Shown: positions 17,320 through 25,665 of the stretch, in pieces
Numbering within the stretch: position 1 is the stretch's first letter
Layout: the number at the start of each line of letters is the position of its first letter
DNA from: Alphaproteobacteria bacterium
GTDB taxonomy: Bacteria > Pseudomonadota > Alphaproteobacteria > CAAGCB01 > CAG-977
Direction of reading: 5' to 3'
DNA length: 26,690 nt
Assembly (NCBI GenBank): GCA_021639925.1
Contig: JAJXEL010000011.1
Coordinates: 1-26,690, forward strand
Notes under the pieces: generated by a model
Seen by the model: only the letters and a program-made list of their open reading frames with translations
Database searches by the model: none
Told to the model about the DNA's origin: nothing
Program-made: the position numbers and the translations under genes

Positions 17320-19428
17320 TTACATATTAAAGACGCCGAACGGTTTGAATTCCACACCCAGCTGGAATGTGACGCCGCTTTCATAATCGCGGTCATAGGT
17401 ATAATCTTTTTTTATGCCTGTTTCCAAAGCGAAGCATTCGTCTTCATAACGCAGATAGCCGCCTGTTTCCAAAACGCCGCCGCCGGCGGATAAATTAATG
17501 CGCTGGTTAAATTTCAGCATCCAATACCGTGTCAGCCGGGATTCGATATAATAGATCAATTCTTCGCGGTTGTTATAGGCGGAGTATTCGGAAACCGTGC
17601 TTTTCAGGTTAATATAACTGGCCGAAACGCGCAAGAGCGCATTCCCGGCGGACAAAGAAATATCGCTGCGGTTTAAATCCAAAGATTTACGATCCATACG
17701 AAAGGCGTAATTTAAACTGATAAATTCGTTAGGTTCAATGCTGATGCGCCCGACGATGTCCGACGCCTGGTCAACCAGTCCCGAATCCGGCGGAAAAATT
17801 CCGGAATGGGTAAAGCGGTAACTTTGCCCGATCAAAGCGGAAACGTATCCTCTTTCGTGGCCGTACATGCTCCATTTCAACCCGTAATTCAGCCGGGATC
17901 CCGGTTCAAACATATCAAAGCCGACAAATCGTTTTTCGGCAAACAGGTTCGTATCGTCAAAATCCAGATCGCTGCTGTCTTCGTTCGGTATTTTATCAGA
18001 GTTTCTGGAATTTGGTGCGACGACCCCCATAACGATCGGTTCTAAGATTTGGTTGTATTTTTCCCCGACGTTGACAAAGGGATAACTGACTTTTAAAGAA
18101 GCCTGCGGATTAAAAGCGCCGACATTGCCTGAAAACAGCTTGTTTTTTTCCGCGATGAAATAATCTTCGACACGGTATCCGCTGACCAAAGCGGAAGCGT
18201 CGAAACTGTATACCGCCCCCCAATCGGTAATTCCTGGTAAATGCCAGCCCGTTTCAAAGGATAAACGGCTGCTGTCGTCGCCGATTTTGCGCGTCAGCGT
18301 GGCCGAAGAAACATCAAAGCTCCAATACCCGCCGTTATCCTGCGGCGCGGTCGTGTGCGAAAACTGCATCAGCGGGACGGCTTCGGGAATGGTGTCGTCG
18401 TTAACCTCCGAACGCATGTTTTGATAATGAATCCCGCCAAAGGAAAAATAGCTGTTTTCCGTCAGGGCTTCCAAAACCGCGTCTGATTTCAACCACGGCG
18501 CATAAGTATCGTCGCTGCGGATATCATACCGGCGCAGATACGTATCGTCCGAAGCGTGATCGACATTTAACCTGGCCCGCCAGATATCATTTATATGCCA
18601 GTCGCCGCGGGCGACAACGTTGTATCTGTTCTGGCCGTCCTGGCGGATAAACGTGCCGTTAACGTCAAGTGTGCCTTCGGAAAAGTTATGCCGCAAATTG
18701 CCGCCCCATAATATGCCCTTTGTCGCAATCCAGGGCGAAAACAGAAAATCCGTATACGGGCTGATTTCCCAATAATAAGGAACGGTTACGCCTGCGCTCA
18801 TCGCCCGGTTGGATTTTATTCCCGGCATTAAAAATCCGGATTTGCGTTTTACCGTCGGGTCGGGATAGGAAAAATAAGGAATGTACATGACCGGCACGTC
18901 GGCGATTGTCATTGTGGCGTTGTGCGCCGTCATATTTTTGCCGGCTTTGTCATGCGTCATTTTTTGCGCTTTGATTTCCCAAAAACGGGATCCGTCTTCG
19001 CAGAAATCGCATGACGAATAGGCTACGTCTTCAAATTCCGTAAAATTTCCCTGGATATGTTCGGCTTCTTTTGCCGTCAAAACGGATTGGTCCGACAGGG
19101 TATAGCGGATTTTTCTGATCAGGCCGTCTTTTAAATCGCCGGATAATTTGGCGTAATTTCCGCGCATCAATCCGCCGTCGGGCGTATAAATTTCCACGTT
19201 TCCGGACGCGATGACAACGCCGTCAACCGTATCGTAGTTGATATGGTCTGCGCGCAGCGACGAATTTCCCTGTGTGAAAGTAACGTTTCCGCGGGCGATG
19301 ATTAAATTCATTTCACGGTCGTAAGTCAGTTCGTCGGCCGAAAAATCAACGGGGCCGTTCTTGTCCAAAGCGGCTGCCGTCCGGGTTAAAAAAAGAACAG
19401 CCGTAAAAATAAAGCCGAAAAACTTCAT
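17320..19428 (-). CDS. lptD: LPS-assembly outer-membrane protein LptD
   Basis: The outer-membrane barrel that inserts lipopolysaccharide into the outer leaflet. ATG 19428 (702 aa) gives a proper signal peptide ending AAA at residue 20; the earlier in-frame ATG lies inside lptF. The N-terminal jellyroll (OstA/LptA-like) follows: DFSADELTYDREMNLIIARG (28-47), then repeats of the type G-N-V-x-I/F. Cys140 and Cys143 form the N-terminal CxxC, and a Cys sits near the C-terminus (ECFALETG); these may make the inter-domain disulfide known in LptD. The rest alternates in beta-barrel fashion and is Tyr/Ser-rich, ending in a Phe-rich strand. It starts within the lptF stop (ATGA overlap). Confidence 0.95.
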   Translation of the reverse strand: MKFFGFIFTAVLFLTRTAAALDKNGPVDFSADELTYDREMNLIIARGNVTFTQGNSSLRADHINYDTVDGVVIASGNVEIYTPDGGLMRGNYAKLSGDLKDGLIRKIRYTLSDQSVLTAKEAEHIQGNFTEFEDVAYSSCDFCEDGSRFWEIKAQKMTHDKAGKNMTAHNATMTIADVPVMYIPYFSYPDPTVKRKSGFLMPGIKSNRAMSAGVTVPYYWEISPYTDFLFSPWIATKGILWGGNLRHNFSEGTLDVNGTFIRQDGQNRYNVVARGDWHINDIWRARLNVDHASDDTYLRRYDIRSDDTYAPWLKSDAVLEALTENSYFSFGGIHYQNMRSEVNDDTIPEAVPLMQFSHTTAPQDNGGYWSFDVSSATLTRKIGDDSSRLSFETGWHLPGITDWGAVYSFDASALVSGYRVEDYFIAEKNKLFSGNVGAFNPQASLKVSYPFVNVGEKYNQILEPIVMGVVAPNSRNSDKIPNEDSSDLDFDDTNLFAEKRFVGFDMFEPGSRLNYGLKWSMYGHERGYVSALIGQSYRFTHSGIFPPDSGLVDQASDIVGRISIEPNEFISLNYAFRMDRKSLDLNRSDISLSAGNALLRVSASYINLKSTVSEYSAYNNREELIYYIESRLTRYWMLKFNQRINLSAGGGVLETGGYLRYEDECFALETGIKKDYTYDRDYESGVTFQLGVEFKPFGVFNM

Positions 19429-20597
19429 GCTTTTGAAGCGCTCCTTTTCTTCAGCAGTTTTTGTTTTAAGGCTTTGCACCCGGCCCAGAAATTTTTAACG
19501 CGGGTAAATCTGAATTCGCCCGAATGTTTCAGAATATACAGACAGACAAAGATCGGCGCGATGGCCAGAACATAGATCAAAGGGACGAAATACAGATTGC
19601 GCATGCACAAATTATCCACCCCCAAAGCGGCGATCTGTACGCCCGCCATAATCAGAACGGTGACAATGATACGCTTGTTATGCCCGCGCCGGTTGAAATT
19701 CCCCGTCAACAGCCCGGCAGCCGCAATCAACATAAAGGATAAATTGTAAAACGGCATAGCCAGACGTTTAAATCCTTCCATTCTGAACCGGTGGTACGTT
19801 TTATCGTTGGGCAGCTGGTCCCTGGGTGTTGTGAACAGTTCTTTTAAACTGCGTTCGCCGGGGTTTTTAAAACGGCTGGCGGTTTTGTCTTTGTTGGAAA
19901 CAAAGTCCAGATTGTAATAATCAAAATAAAGAATGGAAAACCGGCCGGTTTTGTTGGATACTTCCTGACGTGATCCGTTTTTCATGGAAATCTGCGGCAC
20001 GCCGTCGCGATAAACGATGTTTCCTTTTTCCGCCAGCAAAGTCATCTGGCTGTCCGCGGAATGCTGATCGTGCAGGATAATGCCTTCCAGCGACCCGTCG
20101 TTGTTTTTATTGCGGATATAAACCGTAATGCCGTCGGTTATATCGTTGAATTCGCCTTCCTGAATTAACAGATGAGAAACGTCATGCTGGACTTTCCAGC
20201 GCAGTTCGCGGAAATTGGCGACGGCTTGCGGAACCAGTATCAGCGAAATATAAAATCCGATAAGAGTAAATAAAACCCCGATGGTCAAAACGGGTCTGGC
20301 CAGCTGCATCGGGCTCATGCCCGCGGCGCGCAGAATAATCAGTTCCCGGTCGGTGATCAGCCGGTTATAGGTAAACAAAGCGACGGCGAATAACGCGATC
20401 GGGGAAATAATCGCCAGATATCCCGGGATCAGCATCATCGTCAGACGGACGAAAAGCCAGATAGAAACCTTTGAATTTAAAAGCATATCGAACAGGCGCA
20501 AAGACTGCGACAACCACACGATCATCAACAGCCCGGAAGTGATCAGAATGAACCCGAACAGCATTTGCTTTAAAATATATTTCGTAACTATTTTCAT
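19425..20597 (-). CDS. lptF: LPS export ABC transporter permease LptF
   Basis: An inner-membrane permease that, with LptG and the LptB ATPase, pulls LPS out of the membrane. At 390 aa it has the expected length. Three hydrophobic helices (about 10-30, 50-76, 102-122) flank the LptB-contacting coupling segment DRELIILRAAGMSP (83-96). A large periplasmic beta-jellyroll region follows (125-270). Three more helices (about 280-355) end in a basic cytoplasmic tail. MKIVTKYILKQMLFGFILIT is a typical LptF rather than LptG opening. No lptG lies between this gene and lptD. No Shine-Dalgarno is visible upstream; TATAAT lies 8 bases before the ATG. Confidence 0.93.
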   Translation of the reverse strand: MKIVTKYILKQMLFGFILITSGLLMIVWLSQSLRLFDMLLNSKVSIWLFVRLTMMLIPGYLAIISPIALFAVALFTYNRLITDRELIILRAAGMSPMQLARPVLTIGVLFTLIGFYISLILVPQAVANFRELRWKVQHDVSHLLIQEGEFNDITDGITVYIRNKNNDGSLEGIILHDQHSADSQMTLLAEKGNIVYRDGVPQISMKNGSRQEVSNKTGRFSILYFDYYNLDFVSNKDKTASRFKNPGERSLKELFTTPRDQLPNDKTYHRFRMEGFKRLAMPFYNLSFMLIAAAGLLTGNFNRRGHNKRIIVTVLIMAGVQIAALGVDNLCMRNLYFVPLIYVLAIAPIFVCLYILKHSGEFRFTRVKNFWAGCKALKQKLLKKRSASKA

Positions 20598-20633
20598 AAA
20601 GCGGGATTATAGCGTTAAGAAGGCCTTTCGTCT

Positions 20634-21563
20634 TCATTTTTTTAAAGTTTGTGAAAAAAATTCGGGATCGGCCAGCGGGTGATTTTTTTCCACGGTGTTT
20701 TTCAGCCGGTCGTCCAGAATATGCGTGTAAATCTGCGTTGTGGCGATATTGGCGTGTCCCAGCATTTGCTGAACGGTTCTCAGATCGGCGTCATGCGCGA
20801 TCAGATGACTGGCGAAAGAATGCCTGATGACATGGGGAGAAACCCGTGCGGCGGGAATTCCGGCTGCCACGGCCAGCGTTTTCAACTCTTCGAAAAAACC
20901 TTCGCGCGTTAAATGCCCCGTTTTGCTTCTTGACGGAAACAGCCAGCGGGATTCGCGTCCTTTCGGTAGCGTTTTTTCGCGTTCGGGGATCCAGTCGCGC
21001 AGCGCCTGTTTCGCCGCGTCTGTCAACGGAACCATTCTGTCTTTGCTGCCTTTGCCGCGGACGATTAAAAAGTTTTCCCTGACGTTTGCCGTCGAAGCGG
21101 GCAGGGAAACCAGTTCCGATACGCGCAGTCCCGAAGCGTACAGAATTTCCAGCAGCGCTTTCATGCGGACGGCTTTTTCCGGTTTGATGTTCGAAACGGC
21201 GTCGAACAGGCGGTTGATTTCTTCTTCGGACAGGTATTTCGGCAAAGACCGGCCTATCCTGGGAGAATCCAAAGCGTCCGTCGGGTTGTCTGCCCGGATT
21301 TTTTCCGTATAAAGATATTTATAAAATTCGCGCAAAGCGGACAGACGCCGGGCCTGCGTTTTTACGGACATGCCGTTTTGCGCCAAAAAAGCCAGATAAG
21401 CCCGCAGATCCGGAATTTCGGCATTTTCAAACGTCCGCCGGCAGGAATCCAGAAATTCGCCGCAATCTTCCAGATCGCGGGTATAGGCGGCGATCGTGTT
21501 TTTCGCCGCGCCGCGTTCCGCCGTAATCGTTTCCATAAATGCTGCGATCAGTTCTTTATTCAT
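20634..21563 (-). CDS. xerD: Site-specific tyrosine recombinase XerD
   Basis: Resolves chromosome dimers at dif together with XerC. It is 309 aa, with an N-terminal SAM-like core-binding domain (1-100) and a C-terminal catalytic domain. The catalytic set is complete: Arg147 (SGLRVSELV), a Lys in GKGSKDR (171/174), His244 and Arg247 (HVIRHSFASHL), His270 (LGHANIATT) and the nucleophile Tyr279 (IYTH). His244, Arg247, His270 and Tyr279 carry the same numbers as E. coli XerD, and length and motifs fit XerD better than a phage integrase. The start lies 8 bases inside the upstream gene. Stable placement in a housekeeping run argues against a mobile-element origin. Confidence 0.93.
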   Translation of the reverse strand: MNKELIAAFMETITAERGAAKNTIAAYTRDLEDCGEFLDSCRRTFENAEIPDLRAYLAFLAQNGMSVKTQARRLSALREFYKYLYTEKIRADNPTDALDSPRIGRSLPKYLSEEEINRLFDAVSNIKPEKAVRMKALLEILYASGLRVSELVSLPASTANVRENFLIVRGKGSKDRMVPLTDAAKQALRDWIPEREKTLPKGRESRWLFPSRSKTGHLTREGFFEELKTLAVAAGIPAARVSPHVIRHSFASHLIAHDADLRTVQQMLGHANIATTQIYTHILDDRLKNTVEKNHPLADPEFFSQTLKK

Positions 21564-23199
21564 CGGTTTTTTCCGGCGCTGAAACGATATCTGAGGACTG
21601 CATGGCCGTTTCGGCGGCTTCGCGTTCCAGCCCCGCGGCGTTCAAAAGGGATAATGCCCGCAGCAGACCGGTATAGCTGCCGTCCAGGGCGTTCAACGCC
21701 TCTAAAACAGTATCGCCGGCGGATTTGCCGTCCGGCAAAGGCGGATTTCCCCGCCGGGCCGCGATGAAAGATTCTTCGGATTCTTCGGGAAACGACGTGT
21801 AATGCCATGTTTCGTCGGGCTGAATCATGCCCAGCGTTTTAAACATCAGCATCAGCCGGTCAATCTTATGAATGAAGGCTTCGTCCGCCGCCTGATTTTT
21901 TTCCGCATAAGCCATCATTGATTCCAACGCGGGGATAAACAGGTGACGGCTTTTATCGGTCTGAACCAGTTCGGCAAAATACCAGCCTTCCGCCGTTGTT
22001 TGCGAAACGGGGAAAATAATTTCCGCCTTTCGCAGCCATTCGCCGGCCTGTTCGTTTAAACCGGCCAGAGCGAACGCTTCAATCAGGGCGCCGGATTCGG
22101 ACAAAGTGTCAATATCCGGTTTCAGCGTTTCCAAAACGTCTTTTGCGGCGGCGGAAAAAGCGTACGACAATTTGTCCTGTTTCGCGGAGCGCAGCCCTTG
22201 TTTCAAAAAGATTTGTTTTTGAATATTGTCTTCCGTCATGCTGCTTAACGCCGCGGCTTTTTGCAGCATCAAAGCGCGCAGCTTTTCGCCGGACATGTTT
22301 TTTTCGTCCGCCGTATCGTCGAATACGACCTGCTGGTAATAAGTGCGCAGCTTCGCCGGCGCCAACAATCCGCGCTGAACCAGCCGTTCCGCTTCGGCCA
22401 GGCGTTGTTCGGCCGGAACGGTTTCGTCTTGGACAAACAGTTTTCTAAACCAGACGGCGTCGGTTTTATCTTTGATTTCCGCCAGACTCCGCCCGGCTTT
22501 ACGCCATACCGCGGCGCTGAAAGGCGTAATTTTTTCCGGTTTTGCTGTTAACGGTTTGCCTTCCATAAAATATTCTATGGCGTTTGAGACAAAAGCGTCT
22601 TCGCCGTTTTGTTCTTTCAGCAGATCCAGCGATAAAAAAGCTTTGTCTTCTTCCCGGTTAAAAGCGGCGCAGACGGCGGACAGCCGCTGCCAGAATATTT
22701 CTTCGGATTCTTTATCCGTCAGGAAACACGCGGCCTGCATATCCTGCGTCAGCAATACGTCGGCGTAGATTTTATTTTGTTCGCCGGAACGCAGTTTTTC
22801 CGGAATTTTTTGTATTAACCCGTAAACTTCGTCAAAGCGGCCGAGCGCGAACAGCTGGCGCAGTTTCAAAGTAATAAAAGCCTGTCCCGTCGTTCCCAGC
22901 GGCGGTTCGCCGGCTGTCAGCAGCAGCTTTAAACGCAGATTTTCAGCCGCCGGCGGCAATTCTTCGGGGGTTTTCGCAAATTTGTCCGCAATAACGGGAT
23001 ACGTCGTATTTCGCCACAGATTTTCGTTTAAAACGTCGTTTTTCCCCCCGATGATCAACCCATAGGCGTTCGTTTCCATTTTTTTCAGCGGCAGCAGCTG
23101 AACCGGGGGAACCAGATAAATTTTGTCCTGCGCCGCGGCGCCGGACGGAATAAAAAAAAGCAGCGCCAGCAGAAAACAACTATTTTTGAAGCCGTTCAT
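21556..23199 (-). CDS. Exported alpha-helical-repeat protein of unknown function
   Basis: I do not recognise a named family. ATG 23199 (547 aa) gives a signal peptide (NSCFLLALLFFIPSGAAA, cut after about residue 24); longer readings have no such start. The mature protein begins with a Pro-rich segment (LVPPVQLLPLKKM) and is then mostly helical to the end. It has a periodic helix-turn-helix feel (for example LRQLFALGRFDEVYGLI, ALAGLNEQAGEWLRKAEII) like TPR/SEL-type solenoids. I could not define repeat units. The protein ends acidic (SSDIVSAPEKTDE). It overlaps the small membrane-protein gene upstream by 20 bases and xerD downstream by 8, so all three are probably co-translated. A periplasmic or outer-membrane scaffold role is possible but unproven. 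Confidence 0.78.
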   Translation of the reverse strand: MNGFKNSCFLLALLFFIPSGAAAQDKIYLVPPVQLLPLKKMETNAYGLIIGGKNDVLNENLWRNTTYPVIADKFAKTPEELPPAAENLRLKLLLTAGEPPLGTTGQAFITLKLRQLFALGRFDEVYGLIQKIPEKLRSGEQNKIYADVLLTQDMQAACFLTDKESEEIFWQRLSAVCAAFNREEDKAFLSLDLLKEQNGEDAFVSNAIEYFMEGKPLTAKPEKITPFSAAVWRKAGRSLAEIKDKTDAVWFRKLFVQDETVPAEQRLAEAERLVQRGLLAPAKLRTYYQQVVFDDTADEKNMSGEKLRALMLQKAAALSSMTEDNIQKQIFLKQGLRSAKQDKLSYAFSAAAKDVLETLKPDIDTLSESGALIEAFALAGLNEQAGEWLRKAEIIFPVSQTTAEGWYFAELVQTDKSRHLFIPALESMMAYAEKNQAADEAFIHKIDRLMLMFKTLGMIQPDETWHYTSFPEESEESFIAARRGNPPLPDGKSAGDTVLEALNALDGSYTGLLRALSLLNAAGLEREAAETAMQSSDIVSAPEKTDE

Positions 23200-23320
23200 A
23201 ACTGATTTCTTTTTCAACGCTTGTTTTGGGAACCTGAATATCGTAAACGGCGATAAAAACGCCAAATCCGATGATAACAAGCAAAACCGGATAAACATAC
23301 CAACGCGAATTGCGGCGCAT
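23180..23320 (-). CDS. 46-aa single-pass membrane protein (small gene)
   Basis: A short gene heads the minus-strand run. ATG 23320 is preceded by AAAGGA with 6 bases of spacing. The predicted protein begins MRRNSRWYVYPVLLVIIGFG, a basic cytoplasmic start followed by one hydrophobic helix (about residues 8-26), and ends in a charged tail (VPKTSVEKEISYERLQK) outside. The stop (TAG 23182-23180) lies 20 bases inside the next gene, the spacing seen in translationally coupled pairs. Codon use resembles its neighbours. No named family is recognised. The good ribosome-binding site, hydrophobic segment and overlap support it as real; without homologues it stays tentative. Confidence 0.6.
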   Translation of the reverse strand: MRRNSRWYVYPVLLVIIGFGVFIAVYDIQVPKTSVEKEISYERLQK

Positions 23321-23428
23321 TTTGGATCCTTTCGATTAAAACGTTAAAAACTTCTTTTCTTATGTCACAATCAAGTTAAAATAACGTTAGAAATTTTATC
23401 AAAACAAACATTCGGACGACAGTAAAAA
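23321..23428. promoter_or_regulatory. Divergent intergenic region between the folD-ward run and aroK
   Basis: This 108-base AT-rich gap must hold promoters for both the minus-strand run and aroK. No strong -35/-10 pair stands out; TAAAAT at 23377-23382 is a weak -10 candidate for aroK. Two near-identical 11-mers lie within it (described separately). Confidence 0.5.
23340..23393 (+). repeat. Direct repeat AACGTTARAAA, two copies
   Basis: AACGTTAAAAA (23340-23350) and AACGTTAGAAA (23383-23393) match at 10 of 11 bases, 43 bases apart, about four helical turns. Both lie in the divergent promoter region, so they could be binding sites for one regulator. In AT-rich DNA chance is also possible. Confidence 0.4.
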
Positions 23429-24004
23429 ATGCCCGGGAAAAAAGAAACGATACTTCATTTTCCATATCCGCTGGACAGAACGTTGTTTCTGGTCGGCATG
23501 ATGGGCAGCGGCAAAAGCAGCATCGGCCGCAGGCTTGCGCGCATTTATTCCATGCCTTTTGTCGACGCGGACAGAGAAATAGAAAAAGCGGGAGGCGGTG
23601 ACATCTGTTATTTGTTTCAGCGTTACGGCGAACAGGATTTCCGGCGGGTGGAAGAACGCATTATGAACCGTCTGTTGAACGGGAAAAAATGTATTCTGGC
23701 TTCCGGCGGGGGGGCCTTTATGTCGGCGCAGACCCGGCAGACCGTTTCTCAAAAAGCCGTCAGCGTTTTTCTGGACGCTCATGTCGATACGATCGCGCGC
23801 AATACGGCGGGCCGGACGCACCGGCCGCTTTTGAACGTAGATAATCCGGGGGACGTTATCCGGACGCTGCTGGACTGCCGGCGCCCCTTTTATGAACAGG
23901 CGGACATCTGCGTTAAATATAAAGAAGAAACAATGGGGCAGCTTTTGCGGATATTGGTCGCGCAAATAAACCGCTTTGCTGCGGGAGGAAAAGATGGATC
24001 TTGA
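23429..24004 (+). CDS. aroK: Shikimate kinase
   Basis: Phosphorylates shikimate at O3 with ATP, step five of the chorismate pathway. It is 191 aa, slightly longer than usual because of an N-terminal lead of about 18 residues. The P-loop GMMGSGKS is at 23-30. The shikimate-binding Asp is in FVDADREIE (44-52), an Arg lies in QDFRRVEE (69-76), and SGGGAF is at 92-97. The lid and adenine region has RTHRPLL (129-135). No Shine-Dalgarno is evident before the ATG. A later start would cut into the P-loop. The 3' end overlaps aroB by 11 bases. Confidence 0.95.
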   Translation: MPGKKETILHFPYPLDRTLFLVGMMGSGKSSIGRRLARIYSMPFVDADREIEKAGGGDICYLFQRYGEQDFRRVEERIMNRLLNGKKCILASGGGAFMSAQTRQTVSQKAVSVFLDAHVDTIARNTAGRTHRPLLNVDNPGDVIRTLLDCRRPFYEQADICVKYKEETMGQLLRILVAQINRFAAGGKDGS

Positions 24005-25124
24005 TAAATTGGTGCGCTTGGACGTTAACGTAAAGGAACACGGATATCCTGTTTTTATCGGTTCTGATTATTTGATGCGGATCGGCGAACTGATCGGACC
24101 GTACGTGCAGTCGAAAAAGGTTTTTATTATTACGGACGACCTGGTTTCCATGCTGTACCTGCCGATGGTGAAAGAAAGTCTGGAAAAGGCGGAATTTGAC
24201 GTTTATGCGCTGACCGTGCCGCAAGGGGAAAGAAGCAAAACGCTGGAACAGGCGGGAAAATTGCTGGAACGTATTTTAAAAATCGGCTGTGACAGACATT
24301 GTACGATTGTTTCTTTGGGCGGCGGGGTCGTCGGTGATCTGGCCGGTTTTTGTGCTTCCGTTTTGTTGCGCGGCGTTGATTTTATTCAGATTCCGACAAC
24401 CCTTTTGGCGCAGACGGACAGCTCTGTCGGCGGAAAAACGGCCGTTAATACGGAAGCGGGGAAAAATCTGATCGGCACTTTTCATCAGCCGAAAGCCGTC
24501 TTTATTGACGTGCATACATTAAAAACGCTTGATCCGCAGCAGGTTATGGCCGGTTTTGCCGAAGTCGTCAAATACGGGCTGGCTTTGAACGCCGATTTTT
24601 GGGACTGGCTGGTTGACAGCGGCAAACAAGTCGTGGATTTGGACGAAGCGGCCTGCATGTATGCCGTTGAACAAAGTTGCCGGATTAAAGCCGCCGTCGT
24701 TGCCGAAGACGAATTTGAACAAACGGGACTGCGTTCTTTGCTGAATTACGGACATACGTTCGGCCACGCGATCGAAGCTGTTTCCGGTATGCGCGGTTCC
24801 ATTCTGCACGGCGAAGCGATTGCCATCGGATCCGTTTTGGCGGCATGGCTGTCCGCGGATATGGGGCTGTGCGGGCAGGACGTGCCTAAAAAAGTCAAAG
24901 AGCAATATGAAAAATGGGGACTGCCGACGCAGTTTGACGCTTTGAAAATCAGCGAACTGCTTTCTTATATGAAAAAAGATAAAAAAACCATGGGCATGCA
25001 GCTGAATTTCGTTTTGCTTGAAGGGATCGGCAGCAGCATATTGGTTCATAATATCAATCCGGCCGACGTTGAAAAAGTTTTGTATGAAAAAGGACGTAAA
25101 AGGAATGCCGTTTCCTACTACTGA
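23994..25124 (+). CDS. aroB: 3-dehydroquinate synthase
   Basis: Converts DAHP to 3-dehydroquinate, the second step of the chorismate pathway, with NAD+ and a divalent metal. ATG 23994 (376 aa) has GGGAGG 6 bases upstream; an in-frame ATG at 23976 lacks one. NAD-binding GGGVVGDLAGF is at 109-119, SVGGKTAVN at 144-152 and the metal ligand Glu190 in AEVVKYG. His254 and His258 lie in NYGHTFGHAIE, and His272 in LHGEAIAIG. All catalytic residues are present. aroK-aroB is a common operon pair. The gene overlaps the DUF2889 gene at its end. Confidence 0.97.
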   Translation: MDLDKLVRLDVNVKEHGYPVFIGSDYLMRIGELIGPYVQSKKVFIITDDLVSMLYLPMVKESLEKAEFDVYALTVPQGERSKTLEQAGKLLERILKIGCDRHCTIVSLGGGVVGDLAGFCASVLLRGVDFIQIPTTLLAQTDSSVGGKTAVNTEAGKNLIGTFHQPKAVFIDVHTLKTLDPQQVMAGFAEVVKYGLALNADFWDWLVDSGKQVVDLDEAACMYAVEQSCRIKAAVVAEDEFEQTGLRSLLNYGHTFGHAIEAVSGMRGSILHGEAIAIGSVLAAWLSADMGLCGQDVPKKVKEQYEKWGLPTQFDALKISELLSYMKKDKKTMGMQLNFVLLEGIGSSILVHNINPADVEKVLYEKGRKRNAVSYY

Positions 25125-25665
25125 TACGGACAGGGAAGAAATTTATTTCCGCCATATTGATTATACGGGGTACCGCCGCGCAGATTCTTTTTGGGATATC
25201 GAAGGCCGTTTTCGCGACCGGCGCACGGTGGATTGCCCGTGTATTGACCGCGGCGGCGTTATCCGCGCCGGCGAAACGTTTCATGAAATGTTTTTAACGC
25301 TGACGATTGACGATGACATGATGATCCGGGGGCTTGACGTTAAAATAGACAAGTACCCATATAAACAATGTCCCTGTGCCGCGGCCGTTTTTAAAAATGC
25401 GGAAGGATTAAAAATCGGCCCCGGTTTTTCAAAAGAGCTGCGCCGCCGGATTCCTGCGAAACTGGGTTGTACGCATTTGTTTTCATTATTGATCGGCGCG
25501 GCGGGGGCGGCTTTTCAGACGGTGGCGCAGGTGCGTATGATGAAATACTGCCGCGGCGTGACGCCCGATCCTTTGGATACTTGCCTGGCTTGGGACAGTT
25601 CCGGGGAAATGGTCAAACGGGAATGGCCGGATTTTTACAAAGCGAAAGAAACGGACGAACACTGA
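25105..25665 (+). CDS. DUF2889 family protein
   Basis: A cytoplasmic protein of the DUF2889 family, whose function is unknown. ATG 25105 gives 186 aa, with AAGGA about 11 bases upstream; ATG 25084 is an alternative that adds seven residues. The family pattern is visible: IDYTGYRRADSFWDIEGRFRD near the start, then AGETFHEMFLTLTIDDDM, and a C-terminal part with Cys-rich segments (CPCAAAV, GCTHLFSLL) and LDTC. The conserved Cys, His and Asp residues could bind metal, though that is inference. The gene starts 20 bases inside aroB and its stop overlaps the J-domain gene start (TGATG). Confidence 0.85.
   Translation: MPFPTTDTDREEIYFRHIDYTGYRRADSFWDIEGRFRDRRTVDCPCIDRGGVIRAGETFHEMFLTLTIDDDMMIRGLDVKIDKYPYKQCPCAAAVFKNAEGLKIGPGFSKELRRRIPAKLGCTHLFSLLIGAAGAAFQTVAQVRMMKYCRGVTPDPLDTCLAWDSSGEMVKREWPDFYKAKETDEH

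Noticed and set aside
20634..21563. The tyrosine recombinase as a phage or island integrase.
   Set aside because: Length and catalytic residue numbering match XerD, no att-like repeat or tRNA is near, and it lies within a housekeeping operon.
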